Shown piece by piece: positions 1-6,480 of a stretch of 64,000 nt of DNA. Location of the stretch: NCBI GenBank assembly GCA_000063525.1, contig CT978603.1, forward strand, positions 1,545,105 to 1,609,104, written 5' to 3'. Below the pieces are notes generated by a model. The model did not search any database and had not been told where the DNA came from. It worked only from the letters and a program-made list of their open reading frames with translations. Origin of the DNA: Synechococcus sp. RCC307 (lineage in GTDB: Bacteria > Cyanobacteriota > Cyanobacteriia > PCC-6307 > Cyanobiaceae). Numbering within the stretch: position 1 is the first letter of the stretch; each line of letters starts with the position of its first letter. The position numbers and the translations under genes are program-made.

Positions 1-2
1 TA

Positions 3-233
3 GGGGCGGGCTATCTCTACCAGCGCCGTTGGAAGGCCTATTGGATCACCTCCGCTTTGGCGACCGCCTGGTTTGTTGCCGGCGCAGTGCTGGGGCAAGA
101 CGCTGAACCAGCCGCTGAAGCTCAGAACCAATTGGTGGGCCTGATCGGCTTGCTGCTACTGGCAGGAGGCACTGCCACCGAAGCAGGCCTGGCCGTGAAG
201 AAAGTGCGTGAGCCGTTGGACGAAAGCGCTTGA
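3..233 (+). CDS. Small membrane protein, 5' end outside window
   Basis: An open frame runs from the window edge to a TGA at 231-233, giving at least 76 residues. Two hydrophobic stretches are visible (about residues 12-30 and 43-58), separated by a short acidic, alanine-rich linker (QDAEPAAEAQ). The C-terminus is charged (VKKVREPLDES). The layout suggests a two-helix inner-membrane or thylakoid protein. The start codon lies upstream of the window. I do not recognise the family, and function is unknown. Confidence 0.55.
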   Translation, partial: GAGYLYQRRWKAYWITSALATAWFVAGAVLGQDAEPAAEAQNQLVGLIGLLLLAGGTATEAGLAVKKVREPLDESA

Positions 234-435
234 TTCGATCAACTCGCAAAACGCCGACGTCATCGCCGCAGGCTTCAACGCTCCAATGGACTTGATCTCG
301 ACATAGGCGCACGGCTCAGAGCTGACGGTCTACTGGGCCAAAGCGGCGGAGAGCTCCTTGAGCAGAGCAGCGGAATCGAGGCGCAACAGCGCGGGATCGA
401 ATGCTGGCACGACCATCTGCCGCCACCATGAAGGC

Positions 436-684
436 ATGATTCACCTGGACCCCAACACCGATTATTTCGCGCAGGCGCAGTTCAAGGGTCCTGGAAACCC
501 ACCAGAAGACGATTACCTGGCCTGGAGCAAGCAGCTCATTCCGCCAGCCAAAGCAGATAGCCCTGGCCATGTGGCCTCACATCTTCGCTTTCACGCGCAG
601 CGCACCGGCCACTCACTGCAGCAATTCATCTGGGAAGGGCAACAGTTCAATGCCATGGGGCGCAAGATCAGCCCGCTGAGATGA
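436..684 (+). CDS. Hypothetical soluble small protein
   Basis: An 82-residue frame starting at ATG 436 (MIHLDPNTDYFAQAQF). The frame stays open upstream to 358, but the residues before 436 are Arg/Ser-rich and look non-coding, so the later start is preferred. The product is hydrophilic, rich in Gln and His, and has no signal peptide or membrane helix. Its stop overlaps an ATG at 681. Family not recognised; coding status is only moderately supported. Confidence 0.4.
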   Translation: MIHLDPNTDYFAQAQFKGPGNPPEDDYLAWSKQLIPPAKADSPGHVASHLRFHAQRTGHSLQQFIWEGQQFNAMGRKISPLR

Positions 685-706
685 ACAAAAAAGGAGGTGC
701 CGTGCG

Positions 707-739
707 ATGTGCAGTCGCCGTCTCTACTTTTATCGCTAG
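707..739 (+). CDS. Possible 10-residue leader peptide (MCSRRLYFYR)
   Basis: A ten-codon ORF (MCSRRLYFYR, stop TAG 737-739) lies nine bases behind a near-perfect Shine-Dalgarno, AAGGAGGTG (691-699). It ends 13 bases before the ATG of the next gene at 753. A GTG at 702 in the next gene's own frame competes for the same ribosome-binding site but with only four bases of spacing. It could be a translated leader peptide or simply the 5' part of a longer form of the downstream protein. No function is known to me. Confidence 0.25.
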   Translation: MCSRRLYFYR

Positions 740-752
740 CTGGAGCGGCACC

Positions 753-1055
753 ATGTCGAACCACATGGATCTCAGTGAGATCCGCAAAACGATCGAATGG
801 ATGACCCCATCCGATGGCTGGAAAGTGCAAAAGGATGCCACCGGGGACCCGGCCAACCTTTGGGCTGAATATGGGTTCAGCGTGCTTGGTGCCCTGCTGA
901 TTTATGGCCCAAAGGCCGCTGAAGTGATGGAAATCAGCGATTCTCTGACTCCAGAGGAATCACAAGAGATGGAGGCCCTTGGTCTGCTGGCCCAGCAGAA
1001 ATGGGAGCAAGGCAAACGTGAGGCCAAAGAAAAGGCAACCGCAGCTGGGGCTTAA
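753..1055 (+). CDS. Hypothetical acidic/amphipathic protein
   Basis: A 100-residue protein starting MSNHMDLSEIRK, with GGAG seven bases before the ATG. Longer in-frame starts exist at 681 (ATG) and 702 (GTG, directly behind AAGGAGG). They add a Cys/Val-rich stretch that looks less natural, so 753 is preferred. There is one moderately hydrophobic segment (YGFSVLGALLIYG, around residue 45), then a charged helical C-terminus rich in Glu, Gln and Lys. Family not recognised. The neighbouring genes are equally small and unassigned. Confidence 0.55.
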   Translation: MSNHMDLSEIRKTIEWMTPSDGWKVQKDATGDPANLWAEYGFSVLGALLIYGPKAAEVMEISDSLTPEESQEMEALGLLAQQKWEQGKREAKEKATAAGA

Positions 1056-1139
1056 GAAGAAATAAGCATTCCCCAGCCAGAAAACAGATTCAGCTCGAAA
1101 GCGAGCTTTCTGCAGACCAAGGCCATTAGGTTTCGAGGC

Positions 1140-1313
1140 ATGGATGCAGATCAAGCCAATACTTCTATCGATATCCAAGTCATCGACAAGATGATGGATC
1201 GCTGGCGCCTGCGCCTGCTGACCCATGGCGCCTCCAGTGAGCTGGGCATGGAAGCCACCCGGCAGCTCAGCAAACTGGAAGCCAGAAAAGAGCACCTGAG
1301 CGCCCAGAGCTAA
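1140..1313 (+). CDS. Small helical hypothetical protein
   Basis: A 57-residue frame (MDADQANTSIDIQVIDKMMD...) with GAGG a few bases before the ATG and a clean TAA stop. It is predicted mostly alpha-helical, with alternating charged and hydrophobic residues, Met/Arg/Leu-rich in the centre and ending in a Lys/Glu-rich tail. There is no membrane segment. Codon use matches the neighbours. Family not recognised. Confidence 0.5.
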   Translation: MDADQANTSIDIQVIDKMMDRWRLRLLTHGASSELGMEATRQLSKLEARKEHLSAQS

Positions 1314-1397
1314 GCCGTCTTCGCCGTTCCGTATTCATGAATTCCTGCACAACAGCAGGAAAGTCAATAAATTGTGTGCCCTTGGTTGGTCAGATTC

Positions 1398-1577
1398 GTG
1401 AGCGCTTCTGAGCTGACCCCCCTGGATTGGCATGTGATCCACTTCGCTGTGGATCGGTTGCGGATCGCGGCGGAAAGCCCTGACCCCGAGACCAACGAAA
1501 CCAACCCGCTGCCTGCCGATGTGAGCGACACTCTGATTCGCATCAGCCAAGTGGCCCAAAAGCAGATGGCGGCCTGA
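1398..1577 (+). CDS. Small hypothetical protein
   Basis: A 59-residue frame starting at GTG 1398 (VSASELTPLDWHVIHFAVDR). An upstream in-frame ATG at 1374 adds MCPWLVRF, which looks less natural. The protein begins with a helical, aromatic segment, has an acidic Pro/Asn-rich middle (SPDPETNETNPLP) and ends in a helix with Gln/Lys. It is soluble, with no recognised domain. Confidence 0.45.
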   Translation: MSASELTPLDWHVIHFAVDRLRIAAESPDPETNETNPLPADVSDTLIRISQVAQKQMAA

Positions 1578-1582
1578 AGGCA

Positions 1583-1693
1583 TCAGGCCCAGCGCAAGAT
1601 CAAGGCGCGAGCATCGTCATCGGCCATTGCGCGGATGAGTGTGCGCAGAATCAACGCGACAACAGCACCGGCAATAAAAGCGATCAGGGCCAT
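1583..1693 (-). CDS. Single-helix membrane peptide
   Basis: A 36-residue minus-strand ORF starting MALIAFIAGAVVALILRTLI, followed by a short acidic/basic tail (AMADDDARALILRW). The first 20 residues form a clear transmembrane helix with Arg right after it. No strong Shine-Dalgarno is visible. This size and layout are common among picocyanobacterial small membrane proteins, but nothing identifies a partner. Confidence 0.35.
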   Translation of the reverse strand: MALIAFIAGAVVALILRTLIRAMADDDARALILRWA

Positions 1694-1863
1694 GGCTGGT
1701 TGGTTGAATCTCTGACTTCAACTTCGCCGCAGTGGTGGGGTTTGCGGATCCCCCAAACGAGCGAACAACCAGTCATTAGGCAGTTCTCAGACACTCATCA
1801 GCCAAACCACCCTCCAAAGCAGCTCAGCAGCAGAAAAGATCAAAGTAAGCCGCCAAACAATCT

Positions 1864-1941
1864 GTGGAACCCCTCATCTCCCTTGGTGTCTTGCTGCTGT
1901 TTGTGGCCTACCTGAACCGCCGCAAACCCATGGAGCTCTAA
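1864..1941 (+). CDS. Possible 25-residue membrane peptide
   Basis: GTG-initiated ORF encoding VEPLISLGVLLLFVAYLNRR then KPMEL. It is a textbook single helix flanked by an acidic N-terminus and a basic C-terminus, as in small photosystem or cytochrome complex subunits, but it matches none that I recognise. No Shine-Dalgarno is seen. Length alone could arise by chance. Confidence 0.2.
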   Translation: MEPLISLGVLLLFVAYLNRRKPMEL

Positions 1942-1981
1942 CCCATGCCCAGGCACGATGGGGCTTGATGGTTGGTGACCC

Positions 1982-2179
1982 ATGGCAGAGACGTTTGTGG
2001 ATGTGCGGCTCAGCGCCGAAGAAGCTGAACTGATCGACTTCGCCCTCGACCTGGTCACCGACGCCTATGCCGATCAGGCCATGGTGAAGCGGCTCAAAGA
2101 GAAATACCGCACAGAAGCGGGCTCTGCTTTGGTGAATCAGCTGCGCCGCCGCTGCTACATCCCCATCGAGCTGCCCTGA
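1982..2179 (+). CDS. Hypothetical 65-residue protein
   Basis: Starts MAETFVDVRLSAEEAELIDF and ends RRRCYIPIELP. The N-terminal half is acidic and helical. The second half is basic with several Arg/Lys residues and a single Cys. It could be a small regulatory or ribosome-associated protein, but no motif is decisive. It is a clean ORF in the local codon style, on the same strand as the other small genes here. Confidence 0.55.
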   Translation: MAETFVDVRLSAEEAELIDFALDLVTDAYADQAMVKRLKEKYRTEAGSALVNQLRRRCYIPIELP

Positions 2180-2223
2180 TCCCTCAAGATCGCCACTAGG
2201 GTCAGCCTCACCGCAGCCCATCG

Positions 2224-2319
2224 ATGCTTCTGCCCTCGCTCGCCTGGGATCTCGGGTTGCTTCTGATCTCCATCGCTGTGGTCAACATCTGGAGAGCTCG
2301 CCGCTCCAGCGACGATTAA
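2224..2319 (+). CDS. Possible 31-residue single-helix protein
   Basis: ATG ORF encoding MLLPSLAWDLGLLLISIAVV and a hydrophilic tail (NIWRARRSSDD). One membrane helix is followed by positive charges, consistent with an N-out/C-in orientation. There is no clear ribosome-binding site. It is another member of the small-membrane-protein run, with unknown function. Confidence 0.3.
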   Translation: MLLPSLAWDLGLLLISIAVVNIWRARRSSDD

Positions 2320-2377
2320 GCCGCATCAGGACAGTCCAATCTGCGTCTGTTCAGCACTAACGGAAACCCAAGCCAAG

Positions 2378-2536
2378 TTGCTTGATGGTGGTATCTCCCG
2401 CGGAAGAAGCAGTGAGAAGCACTTGGCTCAACCCCCCAACGCGTTGCTCACCGGGCTCAACCTGGCGGCCCTCTCAACAACCTGCAACGTCGCCCTCCTC
2501 TTCAACGTCAACACTGAGCGCAGCGTCAGTGCGTGA
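2378..2536 (+). CDS. Doubtful 52-residue ORF
   Basis: A TTG-initiated frame (LDGGISRGRSSEKHLAQPPN...) whose second half (NALLTGLNLAALSTTCNVAL) looks protein-like. A different frame over the same bases (2382-2567) begins with ATG but is rich in Ser, Pro and Thr and looks less like protein. At most one of the two is real. Otherwise the 2320-2571 stretch holds nothing else I can support. Confidence 0.18.
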   Translation: MLDGGISRGRSSEKHLAQPPNALLTGLNLAALSTTCNVALLFNVNTERSVSA

Positions 2537-2571
2537 ACTCGTTGCCGCCTTTGGCTTGAGCGCCTAAACGC

Positions 2572-2688
2572 TCAAAACAGGCTCAACACCAGGTTGACCC
2601 ACCACCCCAAGACCGCCTTGGCCATGCGCAAACCAGAGCGCATCAGGCGTGAGAGGTAGGTGGAGAGATAAACCGGGCTACGGCTCAT
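2572..2688 (-). CDS. Short hydrophobic C-terminal-helix protein
   Basis: A 38-residue ORF beginning MSRSPVYLSTYLSRLMRSGL and ending in a hydrophobic helix (AVLGWWVNLVLSLF). The frame is open further upstream, with Met candidates at residues -20 and -35, so the start is uncertain. It has basic and Ser-rich residues before one membrane segment. Family not recognised. Confidence 0.35.
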   Translation of the reverse strand: MSRSPVYLSTYLSRLMRSGLRMAKAVLGWWVNLVLSLF

Positions 2689-2833
2689 CCGATCGCTTGG
2701 CAGCGAGCGATAAGCAAGAGAGTGAGCTTTGGTACTCGAGATGAACGTTCGCTCCATACCTCGGCCCATTCGTGCTTTCAATCTGACTTCCACACCAAGG
2801 AATGCAAGCTTTATTGCGTTCTATCTCCAAGCC

Positions 2834-2998
2834 ATGACCAACCCCGATCAGCAGCCAGCCAAGCGGCGGGCCTTCTCCTACACGGAGATGATGAACTCAG
2901 GCCAGCAGCAGCTGAGCAACGAGCAAATCGCAGCGCTGGAGCAACAAGCGAAAGCCACCTCCAAAGAGAACGAGACTCCACCAACAACAAAACCCTGA
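2834..2998 (+). CDS. Small hydrophilic hypothetical protein
   Basis: A 54-residue protein, MTNPDQQPAKRRAFSYTEMM... The frame is open 35 codons upstream, but that part is Arg/Pro/Ser-rich and unconvincing, so ATG 2834 is chosen. The core is a Gln/Glu/Ala-rich helix (SNEQIAALEQQAKATSKENE), then a Thr/Pro tail. A stem-loop over its stop codon probably ends transcription. Function unknown. Confidence 0.5.
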   Translation: MTNPDQQPAKRRAFSYTEMMNSGQQQLSNEQIAALEQQAKATSKENETPPTTKP

Positions 2999-3017
2999 GC
3001 AGAGCCAGGGCTTTGTT
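2986..3017. terminator. Stem-loop between convergent small genes
   Basis: Twelve-base arms with one mismatch (2986-2997 and 3006-3017) around an eight-base loop. The core CCCTG/CAGGG is followed by CTTTGTT on the plus strand and GGGTTTTGTT on the minus strand. It sits between a plus-strand gene ending at 2998 and a minus-strand gene ending at 3054, so it could serve both. T-runs are short. Confidence 0.4.
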
Positions 3018-3053
3018 GCTTTGCGTTGATGCCCACAGCTGGTGGGCGATGCA

Positions 3054-3383
3054 TCACCAACCCGCAGGAGCCATGACCGCCGGGGGCTGGGCATACACCG
3101 GCTGTTGGTAGACAACGGGCTGTTGATACACCACCGGCTGCTGGGCCTGCTCCATGTGGGCGATGCCATTCAGCAACATGCCGGCTCCAGCCATGGCAGC
3201 TGCAGCAGGGGGAACATTCCAGTTACCGCGGTGATGGTGATGGTGGCGAGCAGGACGAACCACCACCATTTGCTGGGCGTTGGCTGCGGGAATCGCGATC
3301 GCACCGAGGCTGACAACAGCAACAGCGGCGCCAAGGGCAATGGGAAGAACTCGGTTGCGCATGGAAGTTATTTCAAACGACAT
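3054..3383 (-). CDS. Exported His-rich, QQPVVY-repeat small protein
   Basis: A 109-residue protein. A signal peptide spans about residues 1-36 (hydrophobic VLPIALGAAVAVVSLGAIAI, cleavage after AANA). The mature part starts QQMVVVRPAR, followed by five consecutive His (47-51), an Ala/Gly-rich hydrophobic patch, then a tandem repeat QQPVVYQQPVVYQQPVY (81-97) and a Pro/Ala tail. The start at 3383 is chosen because AGGAAAGAG stands directly upstream of the ATG; a second Met at residue 8 is possible. The His run suggests metal binding and the repeat an extended, self-associating segment in periplasm or envelope. Both are inferences, and no family is recognised. Confidence 0.65.
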   Translation of the reverse strand: MSFEITSMRNRVLPIALGAAVAVVSLGAIAIPAANAQQMVVVRPARHHHHHRGNWNVPPAAAAMAGAGMLLNGIAHMEQAQQPVVYQQPVVYQQPVYAQPPAVMAPAGW

Positions 3384-3509
3384 CTCTTTCCTAAAGGCAC
3401 TGGTTAAAAGCGCGTCAGCCCGAGAACCGGCCAGGCCGGTTCGGTTTTGCGAATTTCGCCTGAACAGTTGAAGACGAACCATCACTGAGAAGCACTGCAT
3501 CGCCGTTGA

Positions 3510-3680
3510 TCACAACTGCGCCAGCTCCCGCTTCACCAGCTGCACGTGCTCGTCGACTTCAGCGGCGGTGAAGTTGGGGTCTCGTTGCTTGAGCCAGCGG
3601 CGAATCAACGCTTCAGCCGGTTGCTGTTGCTCGGCGATGAGGCATTTGAGCCCCTTCAGCTCCTGCTTGAGCCGTTCCAT
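3510..3680 (-). CDS. Small coiled hypothetical protein
   Basis: A 56-residue ORF, MERLKQELKGLKCLIAEQQQ then PAEALIRRWLKQRDPNFTA and a charged helical end. The whole protein looks helical with heptad-like Leu spacing and one Cys. It lies in the minus-strand run downstream of the DUF819 gene but is separated from it by a terminator-like hairpin at 3691-3711. Function unknown. Confidence 0.45.
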   Translation of the reverse strand: MERLKQELKGLKCLIAEQQQPAEALIRRWLKQRDPNFTAAEVDEHVQLVKRELAQL

Positions 3681-3690
3681 GAATGATTTG

Positions 3691-3711
3691 AAAAGCCCAG
3701 CGATGGCTTTT
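3691..3711 (-). terminator. Probable intrinsic terminator
   Basis: Perfect seven-base arms AAAAGCC (3691-3697) and GGCTTTT (3705-3711) with a seven-base loop. Read on the minus strand, the stem ends in TTTT and is followed by CAAATCATT. It lies downstream of the 3781-3900 gene and would end the transcript carrying the DUF819 gene. Confidence 0.4.
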
Positions 3712-3780
3712 CGCTCCTGGATCCAAGATCAGCGCAAACCTCAAAGCTGTGATCCCCCAAAAGGACCAAAGCGGCAAGGC

Positions 3781-3900
3781 CTACAAGAGCTGGCCACCTT
3801 TGAACCACAGCAGGGCCAGCACGGTGAGCACCTGCAACACAATCAAGGCCATGGTGGCCCGGCTCATCGCTGGTTTCTGTTGAAGCTTGGGTTTCGGCAT
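3781..3900 (-). CDS. Single-helix membrane peptide after DUF819 gene
   Basis: A 39-residue ORF with a basic N-terminus (MPKPKLQQKPAMSRATMA), one transmembrane helix (LIVLQVLTVLALLWF) and a short GGQLL end. It begins 13 bases after the stop of the DUF819 membrane protein on the same strand, so it is likely co-transcribed and may accompany that protein in the membrane (inference). Confidence 0.4.
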   Translation of the reverse strand: MPKPKLQQKPAMSRATMALIVLQVLTVLALLWFKGGQLL

Positions 3901-3913
3901 CAGCTCAACGCCC

Positions 3914-5002
3914 CTAAAGCGCTGCGGGGGCGAACAGCACAGCACTGGCGATTAAACCCAGATAGGTGCCCACCAAATAGCCCAACAAGCCAATCGCCAC
4001 AGCTGGCAGCGCCAGTTCGCTGCGCTTCAACGAAGTGGCCAAGGCCAGGGCCGTGCTGGGCCCGCCAATCGCTGCTTGCGAAGCGACCAAGGTTTCACCC
4101 AAGGGCCAACGGCGCCAACGGCGCAGCAGCAGCAAAGCCGCCGCCTGCAACGCCACGATCCATGCGGCATAGATCAACACCGGCAGCCCCTCGCCCAGCA
4201 GCCCGCCCACGGGCGAGCTCAAGCCGATCACGGTGAAAAACGGCTGGATCAACAGCAAGCCTTCGTCGTAGCAGCCCCGCCGCGATGGCCCCCAAGGCAG
4301 CTGCGCGGCAATCAAGGCCGTTGTGGTGAGCACCAAGATCGAAGGCACCGCTGGCAGCGCAAGGCCCACCAGCTGAGATGCCAGCAGCACACCAAGCCCC
4401 CACAGCAAGGCCAAGCCATAGGCAGCCGCACCCTGATTGGTGGCAGCAGCAGGCGTTGGCGCAGGAGTTTCAGGCTCCGGGCGGCTGCCCCGCTGCCCCA
4501 GCCACAGGCTGACGGCAAACCAAATCGCAAACACCACATGGTCGGCAGCAGTGGCCACCAGCAGCAGCGATTCCGGCGGCTGAAGGGTGCGTGCCACCGA
4601 AACGAAATTGAGGCTGCCGCCGGTGAAGGTGGCGGTGAACACCCCCGCCAAAATGCTGCGCTCAGCCCCCAGCCAAGACCCGAACACCAGCCCGCCCAGC
4701 AGCACAGCCACCAAGGTGAGCAGCACCGAAGCAGCAAAGGGCGTTAACAGGCGCCGGGCATCGGGCCACACCCGACGCAGATCCACCGCCAGCAGCAACT
4801 GAGCGATGGCCAAGGAGGTGAGCGGTCCGCTGATCCAACCTGCTGCTGCCTTACTGGGCTGCCAGCCGCTGATGTTGGTGACCAACAGCCCGATCAGCAG
4901 CACCACCATGGTCATGCCGAGCTGACGGCCCCAGGCTGTGGAGCGGCTCAACCACCAGCCCAGCGCTGTCAACAGCAGGATCACCAACACCGCAGCCGCC
5001 AT
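3914..5002 (-). CDS. DUF819 family multi-pass membrane protein
   Basis: A protein of about 362 residues with roughly ten hydrophobic segments, starting MAAAVLVILLLTALGWWLS. Conserved-looking loops include FTATFTGGSLNF and AADHVVFAIWFAVSLWLG near the middle, and a GGPSTA loop near the C-terminus. This pattern matches the DUF819 (YjcL-like) membrane family, thought to resemble CPA-type antiporters or transporters; the substrate is unknown. A GTG two codons upstream is possible, but GGAGG stands six bases before the ATG at 5002, which decides the start. That ATG overlaps head-to-head with the start of the plus-strand gene at 5001. A one-helix peptide gene follows downstream. Confidence 0.83.
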   Translation of the reverse strand: MAAAVLVILLLTALGWWLSRSTAWGRQLGMTMVVLLIGLLVTNISGWQPSKAAAGWISGPLTSLAIAQLLLAVDLRRVWPDARRLLTPFAASVLLTLVAVLLGGLVFGSWLGAERSILAGVFTATFTGGSLNFVSVARTLQPPESLLLVATAADHVVFAIWFAVSLWLGQRGSRPEPETPAPTPAAATNQGAAAYGLALLWGLGVLLASQLVGLALPAVPSILVLTTTALIAAQLPWGPSRRGCYDEGLLLIQPFFTVIGLSSPVGGLLGEGLPVLIYAAWIVALQAAALLLLRRWRRWPLGETLVASQAAIGGPSTALALATSLKRSELALPAVAIGLLGYLVGTYLGLIASAVLFAPAAL

Positions 5003-5315
5003 GGCCACCTCCTTTGAGCAGATCTTTGTCTACGGCAGCCTGAAATCAGGCCGATCCGCCCATCATCTGCTGGCAGGGGCTCAGCGCCAGAGCGATGGAT
5101 GGCTCGATGGTGTGCGAATGGGCCGCTTTGAGGGCTATCCGATGCTCTGGAGCGGCGATCAAGCCATCGATGGCGAGGTCTACCGAGTCGATCCAGCGCT
5201 AATGGCGCAGCTCGATGCCTATGAAGGCGTCCCCAACGACTACATCCGGCTGCAGCGGCAGCTGCGCGATGGCCGCCAGGTGTGGGTTTACATGCACCCC
5301 TCAGCGGGGCTGTGA
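5001..5315 (+). CDS. Gamma-glutamylcyclotransferase-like (AIG2/GGCT) protein
   Basis: A 104-residue protein with the family's N-terminal VYGSLKSGRSAHHLL signature (about residues 9-23), a glycine-containing middle (GYPMLW...GEVYRVD) and LDAYEGVPNDYIR near residue 75, where the acidic residue of the active site normally lies (the Glu of YEG). The family releases 5-oxoproline from gamma-glutamyl amines or peptides; a 5-oxoprolinase gene at 51.8 kb could use such a product. The start ATG 5001 forms a CATG overlap with the opposite DUF819 gene. Upstream in-frame codons lie inside that gene and are rejected. Confidence 0.8.
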   Translation: MATSFEQIFVYGSLKSGRSAHHLLAGAQRQSDGWLDGVRMGRFEGYPMLWSGDQAIDGEVYRVDPALMAQLDAYEGVPNDYIRLQRQLRDGRQVWVYMHPSAGL

Positions 5316-5435
5316 GGTGGCAGGTGCTGGATCCATCGATTCGGAAAGGCCCCAGTCGAGCTCCACGATCCAAGCTCCCAGCGCTGCAATGCAGGCCAGC
5401 GCCACAATCAACAAGATCCAGTGGCGACGGTCCAT
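5301..5435 (-). CDS. Possible single-helix small protein
   Basis: A 44-residue minus-strand ORF starting MDRRHWILLIVALACIAALG, with a membrane helix and an acidic tail (VELDWGLSESMDPAPATSQ). It overlaps the 3' end of the GGCT-like gene by 15 bases, tail to tail. Basic residues precede the helix, as in a typical N-in signal anchor. Function unknown. Confidence 0.35.
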   Translation of the reverse strand: MDRRHWILLIVALACIAALGAWIVELDWGLSESMDPAPATSQPR

Positions 5436-5471
5436 GGCAAGAGTCAAAACAGAAAAAATAGAAAGCAAAAA

Positions 5472-5498
5472 GCGGAGCCAAGTGAACCCTGGCTCCGC
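5472..5498 (-). terminator. Intrinsic terminator of the 5551-5787 gene
   Basis: Perfect nine-base arms GCGGAGCCA (5472-5480) and TGGCTCCGC (5490-5498) with a nine-base loop. On the minus strand the stem is followed at once by TTTTTGCTTTC, the classic hairpin plus T-run. It stands about 50 bases after the stop of the small exported protein. Confidence 0.7.
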
Positions 5499-5523
5499 CC
5501 CTTGGTTGTCAACAATCAGCTGA

Positions 5524-5548
5524 AATCAATGCTTTAAAAGCATTGATT
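5524..5548. repeat. AT-rich palindrome
   Basis: Ten-base perfect arms AATCAATGCT / AGCATTGATT around the loop TTAAA (the inner T/A can also pair). It lies just after the stop codon of the exported small protein and 26 bases before the stronger terminator at 5472-5498. It may be an RNA 3'-end stabiliser or a second terminator, but there is no T-run. Confidence 0.4.
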
Positions 5549-5550
5549 GA

Positions 5551-5787
5551 TCACCACAGGCCACGCACTGCGCGACGGTACTCAGTGAAGCGGATGACGG
5601 GTTCGAGGTAGAGGGCGTAGTACTGGCAGTCACCACTGATGCCACTGTCATCAGGGGTGTAGCAGGTCAGCACCACACCAGCCTCGTCGTTGCCATACTT
5701 CTCATTTTTGAGAACTTCAGCAGCGGTGGCGGGCAGCACAGCGGCAGAGCCGAGGAGTGCAGCGGAAGCGAGCAGAGCGGCACGCAT
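5551..5787 (-). CDS. Exported small protein with one Cys pair
   Basis: A 78-residue protein with a signal peptide, MRAALLASAALLGSAAVLPA then TA (cleavage about residue 22). The mature part begins AEVLKNEKYGNDEAGVVLTC and continues with an acidic Asp/Gly loop, a second Cys (GDCQYYALYLEP) and a basic end (FTEYRRAVRGLW). Two cysteines in an exported protein suggest a disulphide. It is transcribed alone, with its own terminator. Family not recognised; the style is that of conserved small proteins in picocyanobacteria. Confidence 0.6.
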   Translation of the reverse strand: MRAALLASAALLGSAAVLPATAAEVLKNEKYGNDEAGVVLTCYTPDDSGISGDCQYYALYLEPVIRFTEYRRAVRGLW

Positions 5788-6041
5788 GGGTCGAATGTGA
5801 ATTCTCCCAACATCGTGAAAACAATCGCTCGCGCCATCGCTTAATCCGCAGGAATCTCTTCAGATTCAGCCAAAAAGTACGAGCAAAGTGACTCTTTTTG
5901 GAATAAAAAATGGCCTATTGATTTAATTTTGAGAATGAATAAATAACATCATTTGCCTCATCAATAACAGCCAGCACACAATCAGCAGTCCTGCAACACG
6001 CCAACCGCTACCACCAAGAGAGTGCGCAACCCCTCAAAGCG
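5788..6041. promoter_or_regulatory. AT-rich divergent intergenic region
   Basis: This 254-base gap between divergent genes is the most AT-rich stretch nearby, especially 5870-5960 (runs such as CTTTTTGGAATAAAAAA and TTGATTTAATTTTG). A TTGATT at 5918-5923 with AT-rich sequence 16-17 bases later could be a plus-strand promoter for the DUF2721 gene, with a long leader. The assignment is weak. No gene is seen. Confidence 0.3.
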
Positions 6042-6461
6042 ATGAGCAGCCCGCAAGTGGCGCCGCAAACCCTGGGCGACATCATCACGATGGCCGTAGC
6101 GCCTGTGTTTTTGATCAGCTCGCTGATCGCCTACCTCGGAGTGCTGAGTGCGCGCTCCACGCGCATCGTTGACAACCTGCTCGTGTTGCAGGCCAGCGAA
6201 GCCGAGCTGATCAGCCTGCAGAAGCAACGCATGCGCTGCATCGCGCTGGCCTTCCGCGAAGTAGCCATTGCCGCCGCCCTGGTCTGCGGGGTGGTGATTT
6301 GTCTGTTCTTGAATGTGAGCCAGCGCATGGATCTGACCCTGGCAGTGAGCATCCTCTTCATCTCAGCGATGGTGCTGGTGGTGCATTCGCTGATCACTTT
6401 TCACAAGGAACTGCAACTGGCGATCCGCTCAGCGCGCCTGAAGTTCCCTGGCAGTTTTTAA
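6042..6461 (+). CDS. DUF2721 family membrane protein
   Basis: A 139-residue protein. The first helix (IITMAVAPVFLISSLIAYLG, about 14-34) is followed by a charged segment with the family-type pattern LSARSTRIVDN. A long amphipathic stretch (LQASEAELISLQKQRMR) precedes two more helices (EVAIAAALVCGVVICLFL and LTLAVSILFISAMVLVVHSL), and the tail is basic. This matches the DUF2721 family of three-helix inner-membrane proteins; its function is not known. A tiny membrane protein gene follows 19 bases later on the same strand. Confidence 0.8.
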   Translation: MSSPQVAPQTLGDIITMAVAPVFLISSLIAYLGVLSARSTRIVDNLLVLQASEAELISLQKQRMRCIALAFREVAIAAALVCGVVICLFLNVSQRMDLTLAVSILFISAMVLVVHSLITFHKELQLAIRSARLKFPGSF

Positions 6462-6480
6462 AACGCCGTAAGTTGAGCCC

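Noticed and set aside
1700-1915. 71-residue plus-strand ORF
   Set aside because: Pro/Ser/Gln-rich without pattern; a possible one-helix ORF in another frame (1864-1941) fits the region slightly better.
3031-3047. GCCCAC/GTGGGC hairpin after the His-rich gene
   Set aside because: Six-base stem with no T-run on either strand. The stem at 2986-3017 is the better candidate.
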